This document shows positions 12,285 through 23,732 of a stretch of DNA of 64,000 bases, piece after piece. The notes under the pieces are model-generated. The model was given only the letters and a program-made list of their open reading frames with translations, made no database searches and was not told the origin of the DNA. Within the stretch, counting starts at the first letter, position 1, and every line of letters starts with the position of its first letter. Made by a program: the position numbers and the translations under genes. Origin of the DNA: Apiospora phragmitis (lineage: Eukaryota > Ascomycota > Sordariomycetes > Amphisphaeriales > Apiosporaceae); NCBI GenBank assembly GCA_038363925.1, contig JAQQWL010000011.1, forward strand, positions 8,308,001 through 8,372,000, in the 5' to 3' direction.

Positions 12285-12842
12285 TCTATGGTGGCACAAA
12301 GGGTCACAAGAAAAAGGTACAGCGGCACAATCGGTCGAAGGAGGGTTTGGGTCAAAGCTTTTTGATGATACATGTTCCTGATTCTGCGTTTCTTGGGGAA
12401 GTGTTCTGTATGATGCCCCGGGTTCTAGCACAGTGTTCTGTTCTGTTTGGTCAGCATGATGCGCAATGGATAGGGGATAAGAAAGCGGACGCGGAGTTGA
12501 GGAGTTGAACATACCTTTCTATGGTTTAGCCTGCCTGGCACGTCTGTGCCGTATTTCAATGCTACAAAACGGCGACTTAACAAATGGGGGCCCCTGGGCC
12601 TGATATCCTATTGACCCTCTCGTACCAATGCTACCTCATATTACGCTTGACCTTGTGTGCGTCATGATCGCCCAGCTGTAGGTGGTAATACGAAGTGCCG
12701 CTGTCCTTCCTGCCGGAGGAACCGTGGCCATCGAATTTTAGGGCGGCCTAAGTTTCTCGGAAATGGGCAAACGTGTGTCACTTGTTATCTGGCGTGCAGC
12801 TCGAGTTTTCGTTCTAGTTTCGTAACTTACTGCCGCCATTCC
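12285..12842. other. convergent 3' intergenic region
   Basis: This interval lies between two converging stop codons, those of the disordered-protein gene and TIP41. It should contain both 3' untranslated regions and polyadenylation sites. Nothing else is visible. Confidence 0.5.
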
Positions 12843-13853
12843 TCATTTCAGGGAAACATGTTCAATGGTTTGGTCGATGATCGGCAGCTGCTCAGCGACC
12901 TTGTTCCCGTCACGCAGGGCTACTGTGACACCATCTGGCGTCAGGCCGGACACGCGGAAGGCCTATGAATATGTCATCGTTAGAAACAGTAACTCCTCCG
13001 CCTCCCCTTCGAGGTTCTTTTTTACTCACCTTCTTAAGATCCTCGTAGCTCCCCTCCTTGACCGTGTACTCGCGGATGACCTCATCCGTGTCGAAGTCGA
13101 CGTAGACGCGGGTGTCGCGCACGCGGGCGACGACGTGGTCGAGGCGCATGAAGAGGCGGCAGAGCAGCAGCATGCGGTGTTCGTGGACGCGCGTCTTGAC
13201 GCTCAGCATGCTGATGCCATTGTCGTCGAGCTCCGACTCGTACAGCACCACGTCGTCGAAGAAGAGGATCGGGTCCCGCCGCTTCAGCAGCTCGAGCGGG
13301 ATCTGCTTGGCCGGGCGGGTCGGGTCGTCCTCGGCGGGGCCTACGGGCGTTAAGTTCGGTGTTTCGTTGTTCTCGCCGTCCGAAGTATTAGTAGAAGAAG
13401 GTGGAGTGGTGGTGCCTCGGTACGTGGTGCTGTAGGACCAGTCGTAGGGCTTCACGACCTCCTTGATGCCGGCGCTCGTCTGCTCGCGGCTGGCGCTCCA
13501 CGACTTGGCGTAGGCGACCTGCAGCATGTTCTTGTCCGTCTTGTCGACGGCGTCGAGGGCGTCGTAGGCGTTGAACTCGATGCGCCAGCCGGTCGGCGCG
13601 TGGCGCACGGCCACGACGTTGTCGCCGAAGATCATCTCGGGGACCGGGATGCCCAGCCGCGCCTCCATGGCCGCGATGGGCGCCGACTTGGAGATGGGCA
13701 GCTTGCGCGTCGTGATGGCGAAGCGGCCCTGCGTGTGGCTGTTGGTCGCCATCTCGAGGGCGTCCGGGCTGGGTACGGCTCCTGCGCCGAGGTGACGTGG
13801 CCCGGCGGGCCCATGCCGGTGGCTTGCATGGTGGTGGACGCTGGGGTGGACAT
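12843..13853 (-). CDS. TIP41: Tip41 family regulator of type 2A phosphatases
   Basis: Tip41 works with Tap42 in TOR control of PP2A-type phosphatases. Two exons, 13853-13030 and 12962-12843, flank an intron with a GTGAGT donor, CTAAC branch site and CATAG acceptor, giving about 314 residues. Diagnostic segments are KLPISKSAPI, LGIPVPEMIFGDN, then DPILFFDDVVLYESELDDNG and, over the splice, YEDLKKAFRVSG. The chain ends IEHVSLK. The N-terminal 30 codons from the ATG at 13853 are one frame off the body. One missing base near 13764-13773 (a C-run) restores PSPDALEMATNSHTQGRF, the expected family N-terminus. If this is not an indel, translation could start at 13752. A Ser/Thr/Pro-rich loop between the two conserved halves is a local expansion. 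Confidence 0.93.
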
Positions 13854-14427
13854 TGTATTGTTGCTGTTTGTTATTGCGGATTCGGTTGTGGGCGTTGGAC
13901 TATGTGGCGTATTGGAGGGTGCCGTCTCGTCGGTATGGTGGTACAGTAGAGAATGCTCTGGTACTGTTTGTTGCCCGAATCGAATGCAGAAAGAGTTGAA
14001 GGTGGGATGAAGTTGGAAACCGGAGCTCCCAGAAGCTGAGCTGCGTTGGAGGGTGGAGGATGGAGGGGTAGCTTGGCCCGTTTCCAGCTCCGACCGACAA
14101 GCTTGTCAAGTCATTCTGGGGATTCCTTCCTCTAGAATGATAGCTCTATTCTTCTCTCCTGTCACAGTCCGTGAGTACTTGCTCACAAAATCCCTTGAAT
14201 AGTTGGTTCAGGTGCAGTATCAGGTTGATTTCCATGCTATCTAGAAGTACAAGGTAGTAAGTAGAGTACCACGACTAACTGATTCCTCCGTCCACTTTCT
14301 CATATGCCATAAAGCAGGACGCCAAGTTGTACCCTGTATGGGGATATACACCACCGCCCACTTAATGTACGCTTCCTAGATATTTTCTTGTTTGCTCCGA
14401 AAGGACCGCTTGTATGTTTTATATTGT
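13854..14427. other. intergenic, TIP41 upstream region
   Basis: This stretch holds the TIP41 promoter and the 3' region of the orphan gene. I see no supported open frame, RNA gene or repeat beyond the general pyrimidine-rich leader. Confidence 0.5.
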
Positions 14428-16614
14428 TTATTCAAATCCCCAACGTATTTTCTTCATATCTACTAACTGGTCGAAATCCCCTTTCGGTTCCGGTGCAAAA
14501 ATATTCTGAAAACCGGGCGGCGGCTCCTGTAGCGCCTGGTCGAAATACCCTCTCGCTTCGGGCGCACAAATGCCCCGAGGAATGGGCGATGGCTTCTGTA
14601 GCACCTGGTTGAAATACCCTTTCGGTTCCGGTGCAAAAGTGTCCGGCAGTATGGGCGGCGGCTTCTTTAGCACCGAGTAATCGCGGATCTCGATGAATTC
14701 CTCCAGAATTTCCGGAGCATAGTAGCCCCGGCCACGGGCTTCGTCGATGAACGTCTCAAAGCGCTTTGATGTTATCGGAGTAGGGTAGGTAAAACCGTAA
14801 TGGTCTATCATTGGTGAGGCAGCAGATAGAGGTGGGCAGCTGGAGTAGAGGGCGGCGTCGAGTTGGACGAAGTTATTGGAGTGTAAGTTGGCCAGGTCCG
14901 GAAGCCACTGGCGCAGCAGACTGGCATGATGCGGGTGCGCGTCATGATATTGCGTTTGCCCTCCCAGGAGAATGCGCTGGTGCGCTAGCTCGAGCAGATG
15001 CCAGTCGCCCTCGCGCATCTGGCCCGCCGCGTTGGGTTTTCGCCGCAGCAAGATGGGTATCCTACGGTGACCCCCATATAATTCAATTTCCTGCCAGACC
15101 CGGTCGACCATGATCGTGAGGATTTTGAACTCGCGCTGGCGAGCCTTGATCCGCTTCTCGTGGGTCTCCATTCCTGGCGGGTGGCGCGTTTGCCTGTTGT
15201 TGGAATTGGCGTGCCTCATCGAGGCAGCCATGGAGAAGTAGCAGAACTCCAGCTGTTCCTTCAAGTCCGCCGAGTTCTCCTTGCCAAGCCAGGACCTCAG
15301 GAGGTGGCATCGGTGGAGAGCGTCAAGCTGCTCCCGCCACTCGTCGAGGTTCGGGTTTCTCTGCAGGAAGCTCAGGTCGCGGATGCCCATGCCGTACATG
15401 CGCACCAGGAAGCTGGTCCCCACGTTAAAGGGTTCTTTCTCGCGCAGGATACCGTGTTCGAATATGAAAGCGTCTAATGCGATGTTAGGACCCAGCCAGG
15501 GCCAATAGCAACGCCCTTTCCGCGCAAAGTTGATCAGGTCCTCTAGTGGCAGGTTGAGCAGGTTCAGCCCGAGCCCTCCATCAGGCGCCATGGCCCGAGA
15601 GCTCTCGATGATGTAGCAGCAGCGCCACAGTATCTCTGATATGAACTGCAAAAAGGGCAGCGCAGAGATGGGGCCCCTGCTTTCTCTTCCCAGCAATGCC
15701 CGATTTGCAACGATCACTCGCCCAAGATTATCCTGTGAGAGGTCACGGATGACACCGACCGGCCAGAATATTGGTTGCCGCTCACGCCAGTCCGCCAGGT
15801 AGCTCGGACTCGTATGCGAAATGCCTTTCAAGGAGCATCGGTAGATGAGATTTCGGAAAACGTCGGCAATGTCTGGATCCCCCCTCTGTGGCGAGTAAAT
15901 ATAATCGATCGGAAGAAACGTCTCCTTGGCATAACGAATTGCCTCGGACATGCCGCAGTCTAGTCTGCCAAGGGTGACTGCACCAGCAGGCAGGTGCTCG
16001 CCATGGAACGACCCGGGAGCGAATCGTATCCCTTTCAGGCCCATGGCTGCTTGAGCAGCGACCCAGGCGGTTTTTGGGTTGGGCGGGAGCTGCAGGCCCA
16101 ATGTTGTCTCAAGGCGATGTTGTATGTCTGCCCATGGTTCATCTCTCATATCGGGTAGTTGTTGCAACCGTTCCAGCCAAAGCTTTAGGCCCAATATACC
16201 TTCAAGCCGATTTGCGATCTTTAGCGTCTCTGGCAAATTGCTTTCGATATTTGGCGTCGAGGTGACCCCTGAGTTAGGGGCTGGGCGGTAACCAATGCGC
16301 TCTGGGTTGTTTTGCTCGTCCTCTGGTTGGCTTCTCCAAGAGCCTTGTAAACCTCTTGATTGCCTTACACTGCCATGTAGTCTTGGCCGATGAAAGGAGC
16401 CATTGGTAGCCACTGTGCTGCCGTTTTCTGGACAGAAATCTGATGTGGTGTTGTTGGTGTTTACACCAACTGCGAAGTACCCCGATTCGTCGTTTAACAT
16501 TGTATTGATAAATGAGCGTAGATGGAACTGGAAATCAAGAAAATGGCACTTTGCAATATACCGAAGTACATTGATTACGTCTTTCTGATAGTATATATAA
16601 CAGTAAGTAGACAT
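14428..16614 (-). CDS. orphan 728-residue protein with C-terminal 23-residue triple repeat
   Basis: One intronless frame of 728 residues that I cannot assign to a family. There is no signal peptide, and no helicase, kinase, nuclease or zinc-finger motif. Residues about 120-560 are rich in Trp, Leu and Arg (LKLWLERLQQLPDM, YLADWRERQPIFWPVG, FLVRMYGMGIRDLSFLQRNP), which suggests a helical globular core. The last 100 residues carry three tandem copies of a 23-residue unit built around FAPEPKGYFDQAL, encoded by exact 69-base units at 14467-14673. The start at 16614 is the first ATG; a later one (MLNDESGYF) is possible. The surrounding DNA is AT-rich and gene-poor on the 5' side, and lack of introns with lack of homology suggests a lineage-specific gene. 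The frame is intact over 2.2 kb, so it is probably expressed. Confidence 0.7.
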   Translation of the reverse strand: MSTYCYIYYQKDVINVLRYIAKCHFLDFQFHLRSFINTMLNDESGYFAVGVNTNNTTSDFCPENGSTVATNGSFHRPRLHGSVRQSRGLQGSWRSQPEDEQNNPERIGYRPAPNSGVTSTPNIESNLPETLKIANRLEGILGLKLWLERLQQLPDMRDEPWADIQHRLETTLGLQLPPNPKTAWVAAQAAMGLKGIRFAPGSFHGEHLPAGAVTLGRLDCGMSEAIRYAKETFLPIDYIYSPQRGDPDIADVFRNLIYRCSLKGISHTSPSYLADWRERQPIFWPVGVIRDLSQDNLGRVIVANRALLGRESRGPISALPFLQFISEILWRCCYIIESSRAMAPDGGLGLNLLNLPLEDLINFARKGRCYWPWLGPNIALDAFIFEHGILREKEPFNVGTSFLVRMYGMGIRDLSFLQRNPNLDEWREQLDALHRCHLLRSWLGKENSADLKEQLEFCYFSMAASMRHANSNNRQTRHPPGMETHEKRIKARQREFKILTIMVDRVWQEIELYGGHRRIPILLRRKPNAAGQMREGDWHLLELAHQRILLGGQTQYHDAHPHHASLLRQWLPDLANLHSNNFVQLDAALYSSCPPLSAASPMIDHYGFTYPTPITSKRFETFIDEARGRGYYAPEILEEFIEIRDYSVLKKPPPILPDTFAPEPKGYFNQVLQKPSPIPRGICAPEARGYFDQALQEPPPGFQNIFAPEPKGDFDQLVDMKKIRWGFE
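14467..14673 (-). repeat. three tandem 69-bp coding repeats
   Basis: Units lie at 14467-14535, 14536-14604 and 14605-14673, with exactly the same length. Each encodes a Pro-rich segment followed by a FAPEPKG-like core and a YFDQAL-like end; the middle copy reads CAPEARGYFDQAL. They differ at many third positions and in the Pro-rich part, so the duplication is not recent. Confidence 0.95.
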
Positions 16615-17647
16615 CGTCTCCGATGATTTCTACTGATGATGCGTGCCATACTTTCGGAGATACGTTGGTGTCTCAACCTGGATACATTGATGCCATAGAG
16701 TATTGAGATCAGAGATTCCTTCCTGTGTAGGAGTATAACAACAGGAGATAGAACACCTCACAGATGATCACCTCGGACTGTATCGCCAGTGGCTTGGTGG
16801 ACAAACAAGTATTATGGAATATCACACCAGCCAAGGATCTGGTACAAGTAATCCTAACGCACAGAGAATAGACTTTACCGGGGCCACATCCAGGCCCACG
16901 GTGTGTCAAAACTTTCATTATCACAATATCTTCTTACAGCCACCAAATAATAATGCATATGAATGGCTGATTGGCGAGCGTGTTGCTGTATTGATACGCC
17001 TGAAGTTCGCTGTGCCATCCTGGAGGAGACGGCGTCAAGGGTCGAAGAGCTGGAGCTGTTTTTTTCGGATGGCTCAGCAACCCTGAGGATGCATGCTTCT
17101 CTCTGTGCCAGCGTTCTCATTTGCGTTGCCGCATGGCTTTCATTGATTCAAATTGCATCCGCAAATGCTGTCAACCCATACACGGACACCGAACTTCCTA
17201 TGGGCATGATAATCTACTGATTAATGATGTTGGTAGATCAGGCGTAGAATATTACGCCCTTATGCACATTACAGCGCAGATGTTTGAACTGGATGGGCAG
17301 CGTATACCTTGGTTCGATTGGTATAGGTGATGATTGAATGAGTCGAACCCCCTGTCTGGCATTGCTGCAATCTCCTGGCTGGTACTTTAGGCAAGAACTT
17401 TGAGTTATTGCAGCTTGCAACGAGCTTTGCTGAACAGAACACCGATCCTCGAGGTTGCGAAGTTTGAAGGGTGAAGGACCTCACGCTGCCCTTGCGAGGT
17501 TGACGGGCGAAAGGAAGCCACAGAAGGCATGCTTTTGGATGTTCAGCGCACTAAAACCTCCAGATTACTGGCCATGCATTTCCGCCGGGCCCCAGCCAAA
17601 AAATGAAAATGGACAGAAGTGGTGGTATGCGAACACTGCTAGCGATC
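16615..17647. other. intergenic upstream of the orphan gene
   Basis: About 1 kb between the orphan start and the SWC5 stop. It is AT-rich near 16615-16960 and has only short frames. It should include the orphan promoter and the SWC5 3' region. Confidence 0.45.
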
Positions 17648-18660
17648 TCACACACGTTGGGCCAGACGCGCCTTCCGTGCCTCGTCGTCTCTCTTGGCAT
17701 CGACTCTGGCCAAGAAATCTTGCCTGGAAGTATATGACTGTTTTGACTTCCCTGCCAGCTGGAGCTCGTCTTTTATACCGGCCTTGTCGACGAAGCCTGC
17801 CCAGTCCATGCGACTCTTCTCGACCACGTTGAGCTTCTTGGCCTTCGCTTGCTCACGTAGTTGCAAGCGAGCGGCCACGCCGAGGTTCAAGTCACCGCGC
17901 GCTGTCAGGCCTTCAATGACTGGCTCGAATACTGACCTGAACGCTTTCCGTGGCTGGCGTCTTGACGGCTCTTCGTCAGCGTTAAGAGCATCGTCTGCAC
18001 CTGGCCCCAGTGAGTCGAGGTAGACTTTGGCTTCTGCCGAATCTCGCGGCACCATCTTCTCTTCCGTGTGGACCTTGCCGGCGAAATTGTAGGTTCGCTT
18101 GATTTTTATCATCGCAGGGGCCTCAGACTCGGTCGCGTCCTTGTTTGGAGGAGCCTTCGCGGCCTCCGTTGGCTCGGTGGCCTCTTTGGCGCCATCACCC
18201 GGAAGTTTGTCGTTGGGGACATCCTCGGCGGTAGACTTCGATGACACGACTGGGCCTGCCATCATCTGCGCCCATATATCATTCACATCCACGGTAACGG
18301 GGCCCGTCACGGCATGGGATTTGCGCTCTGCTTTCTCGGTGGCCCGCATACTTCGCGTCTTGATGAGGCCGCCCTCACCACCTTCGTCATCATTCGCCGC
18401 TCCATCTTTTGCTTTGTGCTTCTTCTGCCATTTCTTCCCTTTCGATATGATGAGTTCGTCGCCAGAATTTTCGTTGTCACCTTCTCCGTTGTCGGGGTCA
18501 GCCGCGTCGCGCTTCCGCTTCGCTGTCGCACCGGGTTGCACGCTGTCGTCCTCGGACTCTGAGGCCTCTTCTTCCTTCTCGTCTGCCGCCACGGCGTCGG
18601 GGGAGAACCCGAATCCTCCTCGGATGCGTAATCCTCGTCTAAAAGTGGCTCTGTAGCCAT
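17648..18660 (-). CDS. SWC5: SWR1 complex subunit Swc5 (BCNT-C domain)
   Basis: Swc5 is a subunit of the SWR1 remodeller that deposits H2A.Z. The C-terminal 80 residues are a clear BCNT domain: LNVVEKSRMDWAGFVDKAGI, then TSRQDFLARVDAKRDDEAR. Upstream lie a central ITIKRTYNFAGKV-like strand (here MIKIKRTYNFAGKVHTEEK) and an acidic N-terminal half that should contact histones. The ATG at 18660 gives MATEPLLDEDYASEEDS, the usual start, but in a different frame from the body. One missing base at about 18601-18610 joins them into 337 residues. No introns. The alternative start at 18592 would drop the conserved N-terminus. Confidence 0.9.
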
Positions 18661-19343
18661 GGTTCTGTATTCGGTTGAAATGAAATCCGTTTGGGCGGCT
18701 AGGAAAACGATTGGCGAGCTTTTGCTGGCACGTTGAAATGCGACAAGCAGATTAATGCAGGGATCAATTTACAGATGCTTAGCGGCTCCGCGGGGAGCAC
18801 TGACGGGCATCAAACAGCTCGAGATGACCGTCGGGCAGGTAGGAAAAGTTTCGATTAGGCCCGGCCAATCAAACCCAGTAGCTTCAAATTCCTCCCAGAT
18901 TACTGCTCACCTGCCACGCGGCGGTGAATTGAGTTGAGTTGATTTGAGACATTACGATTTGAAGATAATTCAAGGGACTTGAGAGATAACAGGTGATAGG
19001 AAGGAGACTTTTTAGACGACATAATTTCATTTCTAACGGTTCTATGGCCCTTTCGTTATTCCCAATTGCAATATTCCCATCGGTCGGTGCTGAGGTTTAA
19101 AGCTGCAACGCGTTCGACCAATGGGATATTTCTGCAATATATACATAGTGGTGACATAAATTACAGTACGAGAGGACCACGGTGCCGAGTAACTTTCTGG
19201 CTTCCAATTGACATAGCTCTCAGGAATGCACCCGAGTAGCTTCGGTCGCTCTGGCCTGTCTATTGCCCAAACTCATTTTCTTCGTAGACTTCGTGAGGCT
19301 TTTTCATGCAGCCTCAAGCGCAGGCCTGCTCGTGTTGTGTTTT
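18661..19343. other. intergenic, SWC5 promoter side
   Basis: Contains the SWC5 upstream region and the 3' region of the MAPEG gene. No gene or RNA recognised. Confidence 0.5.
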
Positions 19344-19871
19344 TTAGAATCCCCAGAAGCCCTTGACGAGGAAGGCGGCGTAGCCGGCGAGCCCGAGCAT
19401 GGAGGCCAGGGTGCCGTAGTAGCCGACGGGGCGGCCGACACCGAGGGCGTCCTCACGCTGCATGCCGAGCTCGGCGTGGAGGACTCGGAAGGCGAAGAGG
19501 GCGCCGAGGGCACCGGTGAGGATCTTGCGGTTGCCGCCGTTGAGCTCGACGACGGCGGCGAGGGCAAAGGCCAGCGGGACGTTTTCGGCGTAGTTCTGGT
19601 GGGCCCGCGACGCCACGAAGAGCTTGCTGTCGGACAGCTGCTCGCCGCGGGAGGAGGAGCCTCTGGAGGAGGTGGAGCTTCTGGAGCTGGAGGAAGAGGA
19701 GCTCTTCCTGTTGTGGGAGCCGTCACCCAGTGGCTGCTTGCCCTCGAGGCGCTGGCGCACCACGCGGGCGCTCAGGAAGGTGAAGTAGGCCGTGAAGGGG
19801 ACGGCGAAGCTGCCGGTGATCGGCAGCAGCGGTACGAGGACCGGGTTGTTGAGGCCGAATTTGAAAGACAT
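19344..19871 (-). CDS. MAPEG family membrane protein with Ser-rich loop
   Basis: A 175-residue integral membrane protein of the MAPEG family (microsomal glutathione transferase / MGST-like). Hydrophobic helices are visible at about residues 10-35, 95-112, 117-133 and 150-173. Family signatures are the AHQNYAENVPL-type loop (here RAHQNYAENVPLAFALA) and LHAELGMQREDALGVGRPVGYYG. The start at 19871 is an ATG that gives the expected short N-terminus. Longer upstream frames have no support. Residues 55-75 are an insertion of runs of Ser and Arg in the first cytosolic loop, absent from most relatives I know. Stop at 19344-19346. It is divergent from the HMP1-type gene. Substrate cannot be predicted. 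Confidence 0.9.
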   Translation of the reverse strand: MSFKFGLNNPVLVPLLPITGSFAVPFTAYFTFLSARVVRQRLEGKQPLGDGSHNRKSSSSSSSRSSTSSRGSSSRGEQLSDSKLFVASRAHQNYAENVPLAFALAAVVELNGGNRKILTGALGALFAFRVLHAELGMQREDALGVGRPVGYYGTLASMLGLAGYAAFLVKGFWGF

Positions 19872-20951
19872 GATGTAATGATTCTCTGGAGTATGGCACG
19901 ATTGATTGGGTAGCTGTGCTGTGTCTGTCAATTGATCTGATCTTTGTTTATTCTGGTAGATTACTCGGTGAGTCTGGAAATGTCCATGCTTCAATTGTGG
20001 TTCTTTGCCGTCGGCAGAATATTGTTCCCGCCTTTGGGCAGCCATGAATTCATCATACGGTCGAGAGCCGCGATGATGACACTAGAGCATTAGAAGAATC
20101 CACATGAGCTATTATGGGGGACTCTCGATTTGGTTTATTCCCTTAACAGATCTGGAAACCATACCAAACGAAAACCCATCCTGACATCATTCAAGAATTA
20201 CAGTCCCGTGCAGCCGATTTGTGAATTAACAAGCTACGAGATTGAGACCCGTATGTGTTCGACAGGAGCAGATCAACAAAGTTGCAGGCTGGTACGAGCC
20301 TTCTTTGAGATCAGCCCAATGCTGAAACTAATGGAAGCCTATGAAAGAGATCGCCGTTGTTGTCAACACGAATTAACACATTCAACATTTATCTTGGACC
20401 GCATATCAATGCAAGGTAGCTAGATGTGTGGCAATTTTTTACCTAGTACGGATACTCGATGTCGGATGCATAGACATGTACTGTAACATATACTTTGTTG
20501 CGAGGTTGGAAAAGCTGCTCTGAATCGTAGTGAATAGAATTGCGTGTCCATATAGCACGTTGCAATGCCATCCAATAATACGCAATGAGCAACAGTACGC
20601 TGTCCCAAATAATTATACAATTGTATTACCACAGATAGGTTAGATAGAACTACACAACTGCAACCTGCTGCTAGGATGCCGAGCAACTCGCGCTCCTCTG
20701 TAGCCCGAACAGGCTCCACTGAAATACCGTCAACACAGATTGCCGGTATATATGACGTCAGATTAGCATATACTCCTACGTCATGACCCTTTGGGGGTCG
20801 CATAGCGGGCTTGACAACGAGTCGCAGCTCACACTGGCAATGCATTCTACAACCATCGGGCCATCAAACGAGTCGTATATCCCGGAAATACTGTAGCATT
20901 TGATTCAATCGTCAAACACCCATATCACATCACGTCAATCAGGTAATCATC
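19872..20951. other. divergent intergenic region
   Basis: About 1.1 kb between the MAPEG and HMP1-type starts. A 141-residue minus-strand frame at 20420-20845 has no domain and unusual composition; I do not call it. Both promoters must lie here. Confidence 0.4.
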
Positions 20952-21322
20952 ATGCCCTCCAACGATAACAACAAAGCGCAACCCGGCCTTGTGGCTGGTC
21001 ATGCCGAGTATGTCAAAGGCGCTGCCGAGGTAAGTCCGCCATTCCGGCGACACGATCGTGACGATCCAAGACCTGGAGTCTTATCCAAACTCAGTTTGCT
21101 GACTGACCCTGAAATCAGTCCACCATTGGAAGCGCGACCGGCTCCACCGCTTGGCAAAGCTCAGGGGAGCAGGCCAAGGCCCACGCGGTCGGCGTCATGA
21201 AGGCAGCGAGCGAGGGTCGCGATCCGACGCAGGGTTACGGCAAGATCGAAGAGACAGCGGGCAAGGTCACAGGATGTGAGGGCATGCAAGAGGAGGGCGC
21301 GGCGAGCAAGAAACCGGAATAG
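20952..21322 (+). CDS. HMP1: CsbD-like mismatch and cruciform DNA recognition protein, Hmp1-type
   Basis: Two exons, 20952-21029 and 21119-21322, encode 93 residues. The donor is GTAAGT and the acceptor is ATCAG. The chain is small, hydrophilic and made of CsbD-like helical units: LVAGHAEYVKGAAE, then GSATGSTAWQSSGEQAK, then DPTQGYGKIEETAGKVTGCE. The family is named after the Ustilago Hmp1 protein described as binding mismatched and cruciform DNA; many members behave as stress-induced proteins, so the DNA role here is carried over by name. Length and start match relatives. The frame is intact. Confidence 0.92.
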
Positions 21323-23732
21323 ATGTCTCCATGGTGGCTCTCGACATCGGCAATGTCGTGCCGCGCCTTGTCGTTGCTGTTACGGCCCTGAATGGACTGA
21401 CTCGTCGACGTGTCCACGGATTCGAGACAAATGTATGTATTCTTGATGGGTCGGTCTTAATGAGTCGGAGACAGGAATTTTTTCTACAAATTTTATACCC
21501 GAGTGCAACATTGCATCGGATGCGTTCCGATACAAATTTGTTTGTTACGGCCAAGTCTTGATATCTGGTAACCAAGTTGGACCATCGCATGGCATGGATT
21601 ACCTGTGCTGTCAGGTACAATTGGGGCTTCAGACCCGTGCTGATTGATGCAACAAGGACAACTTACGTGTTGGCTTGGGAATAATACCCACTGACAAGCG
21701 GCGCATGCCGTCTACATACATACCCAAATCCACGATACTGGCAGAATGGCTCGCCGATTGCTGGGCAGTTCACATGCATGTTGGTCCTCCTTGACCTCCT
21801 TGCGTGTTTGGGACAGCTCCAGACGAGGTCAATCGTGGGATAACTATCATTGTGGCATTCGTCAATAATGTCCAACCAGATTCGTGGGTAGGAAACAGAT
21901 ACCGAATCGAGAAAACGGAAAGTCCCAGTCTCCGTCCCAGTCGTAAAGTCAGGGTGGACACGAATACCACGTAGGCAAAGACTATGATGACCCGCAGACG
22001 GTACCGCCAATTTGATGTCAAATCCTCACTTGGATCCTTGAACCCAGCCGATTCATCGGATCAGTCCATTACCCGTTAGATGGCTTACTCACTGGTGTGC
22101 TACTAGGGCAAGAGCCCAACCTAGGACCATGGTAGCCCAGGGCTGGCTCTTCAGGCTTCAGCAGGTTGGCTGGTGTGAAGGCGTGCTTGAAGGCTAGCAA
22201 GTCAGATAGGTAGCCGACAGGTGGTCGGCTTTTCCTTCTTCTCCCACGTAGTCGTAGTGGTAATAACACTCGGGTCCATGTGGCCGGCGCAGAGCTCTCT
22301 GCCGTCTAATACTCTAAAAAGACTGGCTCTATTACATCGGATCATCTACTCCTTTATTAGTGGTAGATAGCGCTAGATCTAGTGCGCCCTTGCTCCCCTA
22401 CAGCAGCAGAAAAAGGTACCTGGAAGTTGGAGCATGCGCTCCACGACACACGATACAACCCAAAGGGTCGAGAGGAAGAGGCAAAAACACAGTTACGAAA
22501 ATCTTCGTTCGCAATGAAACCAAACAGAAAACAGGTCAGGAAAGGCTTTGGGCTGCAATGGAGTGGAATTCCCCAGGCTGTCCGCGACGACACAAACGTC
22601 ATCATCATGAGTTCTATGTCATTTTACCCAGTAAAGATGTTGCCGCCAATACAATACCTGTCAGGACCCTCCCCTCCCCCCCCGGTACCTGGTAAAGTAA
22701 GTACAGTACTGTAGCCTCTTTGGGCCCCTCCTGCTCGTCACGTGGGAGTGGCAGCCCCTGCGCTGTGCGGACCCTGAACATCAGCCAAGTGCTGGTTCGC
22801 TCGTTCGGCAGACTCCGCAGCCCACACAAGGGTCTTTTTTTCGGCCGCCCTTTTTTCCCATAGAGGACCCGAGGACCCCTAAAAGAAAAATCCGATGCTG
22901 GGATGGGCAGGTGCGGGCGACACAAGACTGCGAATTTCAATCCCGCATCCCATCCCATCTGCCATTAAGCCCCCCCCCCCTTCCACGCCTCTTGGCCGCC
23001 CCCATATCTTCCACGCCCCCCCTTCCTTGAAATCGCATCCTGGGAATCCCAACACCGCCTACATACCCAGTCCTCTCCTGATTGCTCTGCACTACCCAAC
23101 TCCCAATACTACTTACATACCTGCACTCCCTGCTAACCTAGTCGATTGGTTGCCCTTTTCCTGGTGCACGTCATAGGGTCTAGACATTTTTAGTTTCTGT
23201 TCTAGTTTATCAACCCTCGGAGAGCCGCTCTCTCCAGTTTCGATGCCCTATTTTTGCCATGGTGTCTTATCTTACTCTTTCTTATAGCACCACCCTACCT
23301 TTGTGATCAACATCAGACAACTCCCGGCGCGCAGCGCGTGTTTATTCGCTCTGTTCCAGGTTCGCCTGTTCCACGAGACGCTCCTTCGACACACCCGGCG
23401 ATACTTAGCCCCTCCTTTTGCGGGAGGACAACAGGACCCCTTGAATGCTACATCAAGACTTCGTCCGCTACTAGGCGCTTTGGTTTTCCACTTGTTTGGT
23501 TTTCATGTCTGTTGGCGCTCAAACCACTCCGGTACGAAGAAATCCTGTTCGAGTCGGGTCTTCCCGAGCTTCTACCACTCAGCGAAACAAGCATTAATAC
23601 CCCGTTGGAAGATTTTTTGCTCGAGTGTTCACCCCACCAAAGTAATCGAGCAGCTATACGGTACAGGCTCCATCCAATACGGTCGATGTCCCCAGTCATA
23701 GCACCAACCCACTCGAATCAGACCCCTGCATA
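21323..23732. other. 2.4 kb intergenic region with C11 tract and long leader
   Basis: Only short frames without domains occur. From about 22640 the plus strand becomes strongly pyrimidine-rich, including a run of eleven C at 22970-22980. The final 700 bases before the SET gene look like a long 5' leader. No RNA gene was recognised. Confidence 0.45.

Noticed and set aside
20420..20845. 141-codon minus-strand frame
   Set aside because: No domain, odd Cys-rich composition and no splice or leader support.
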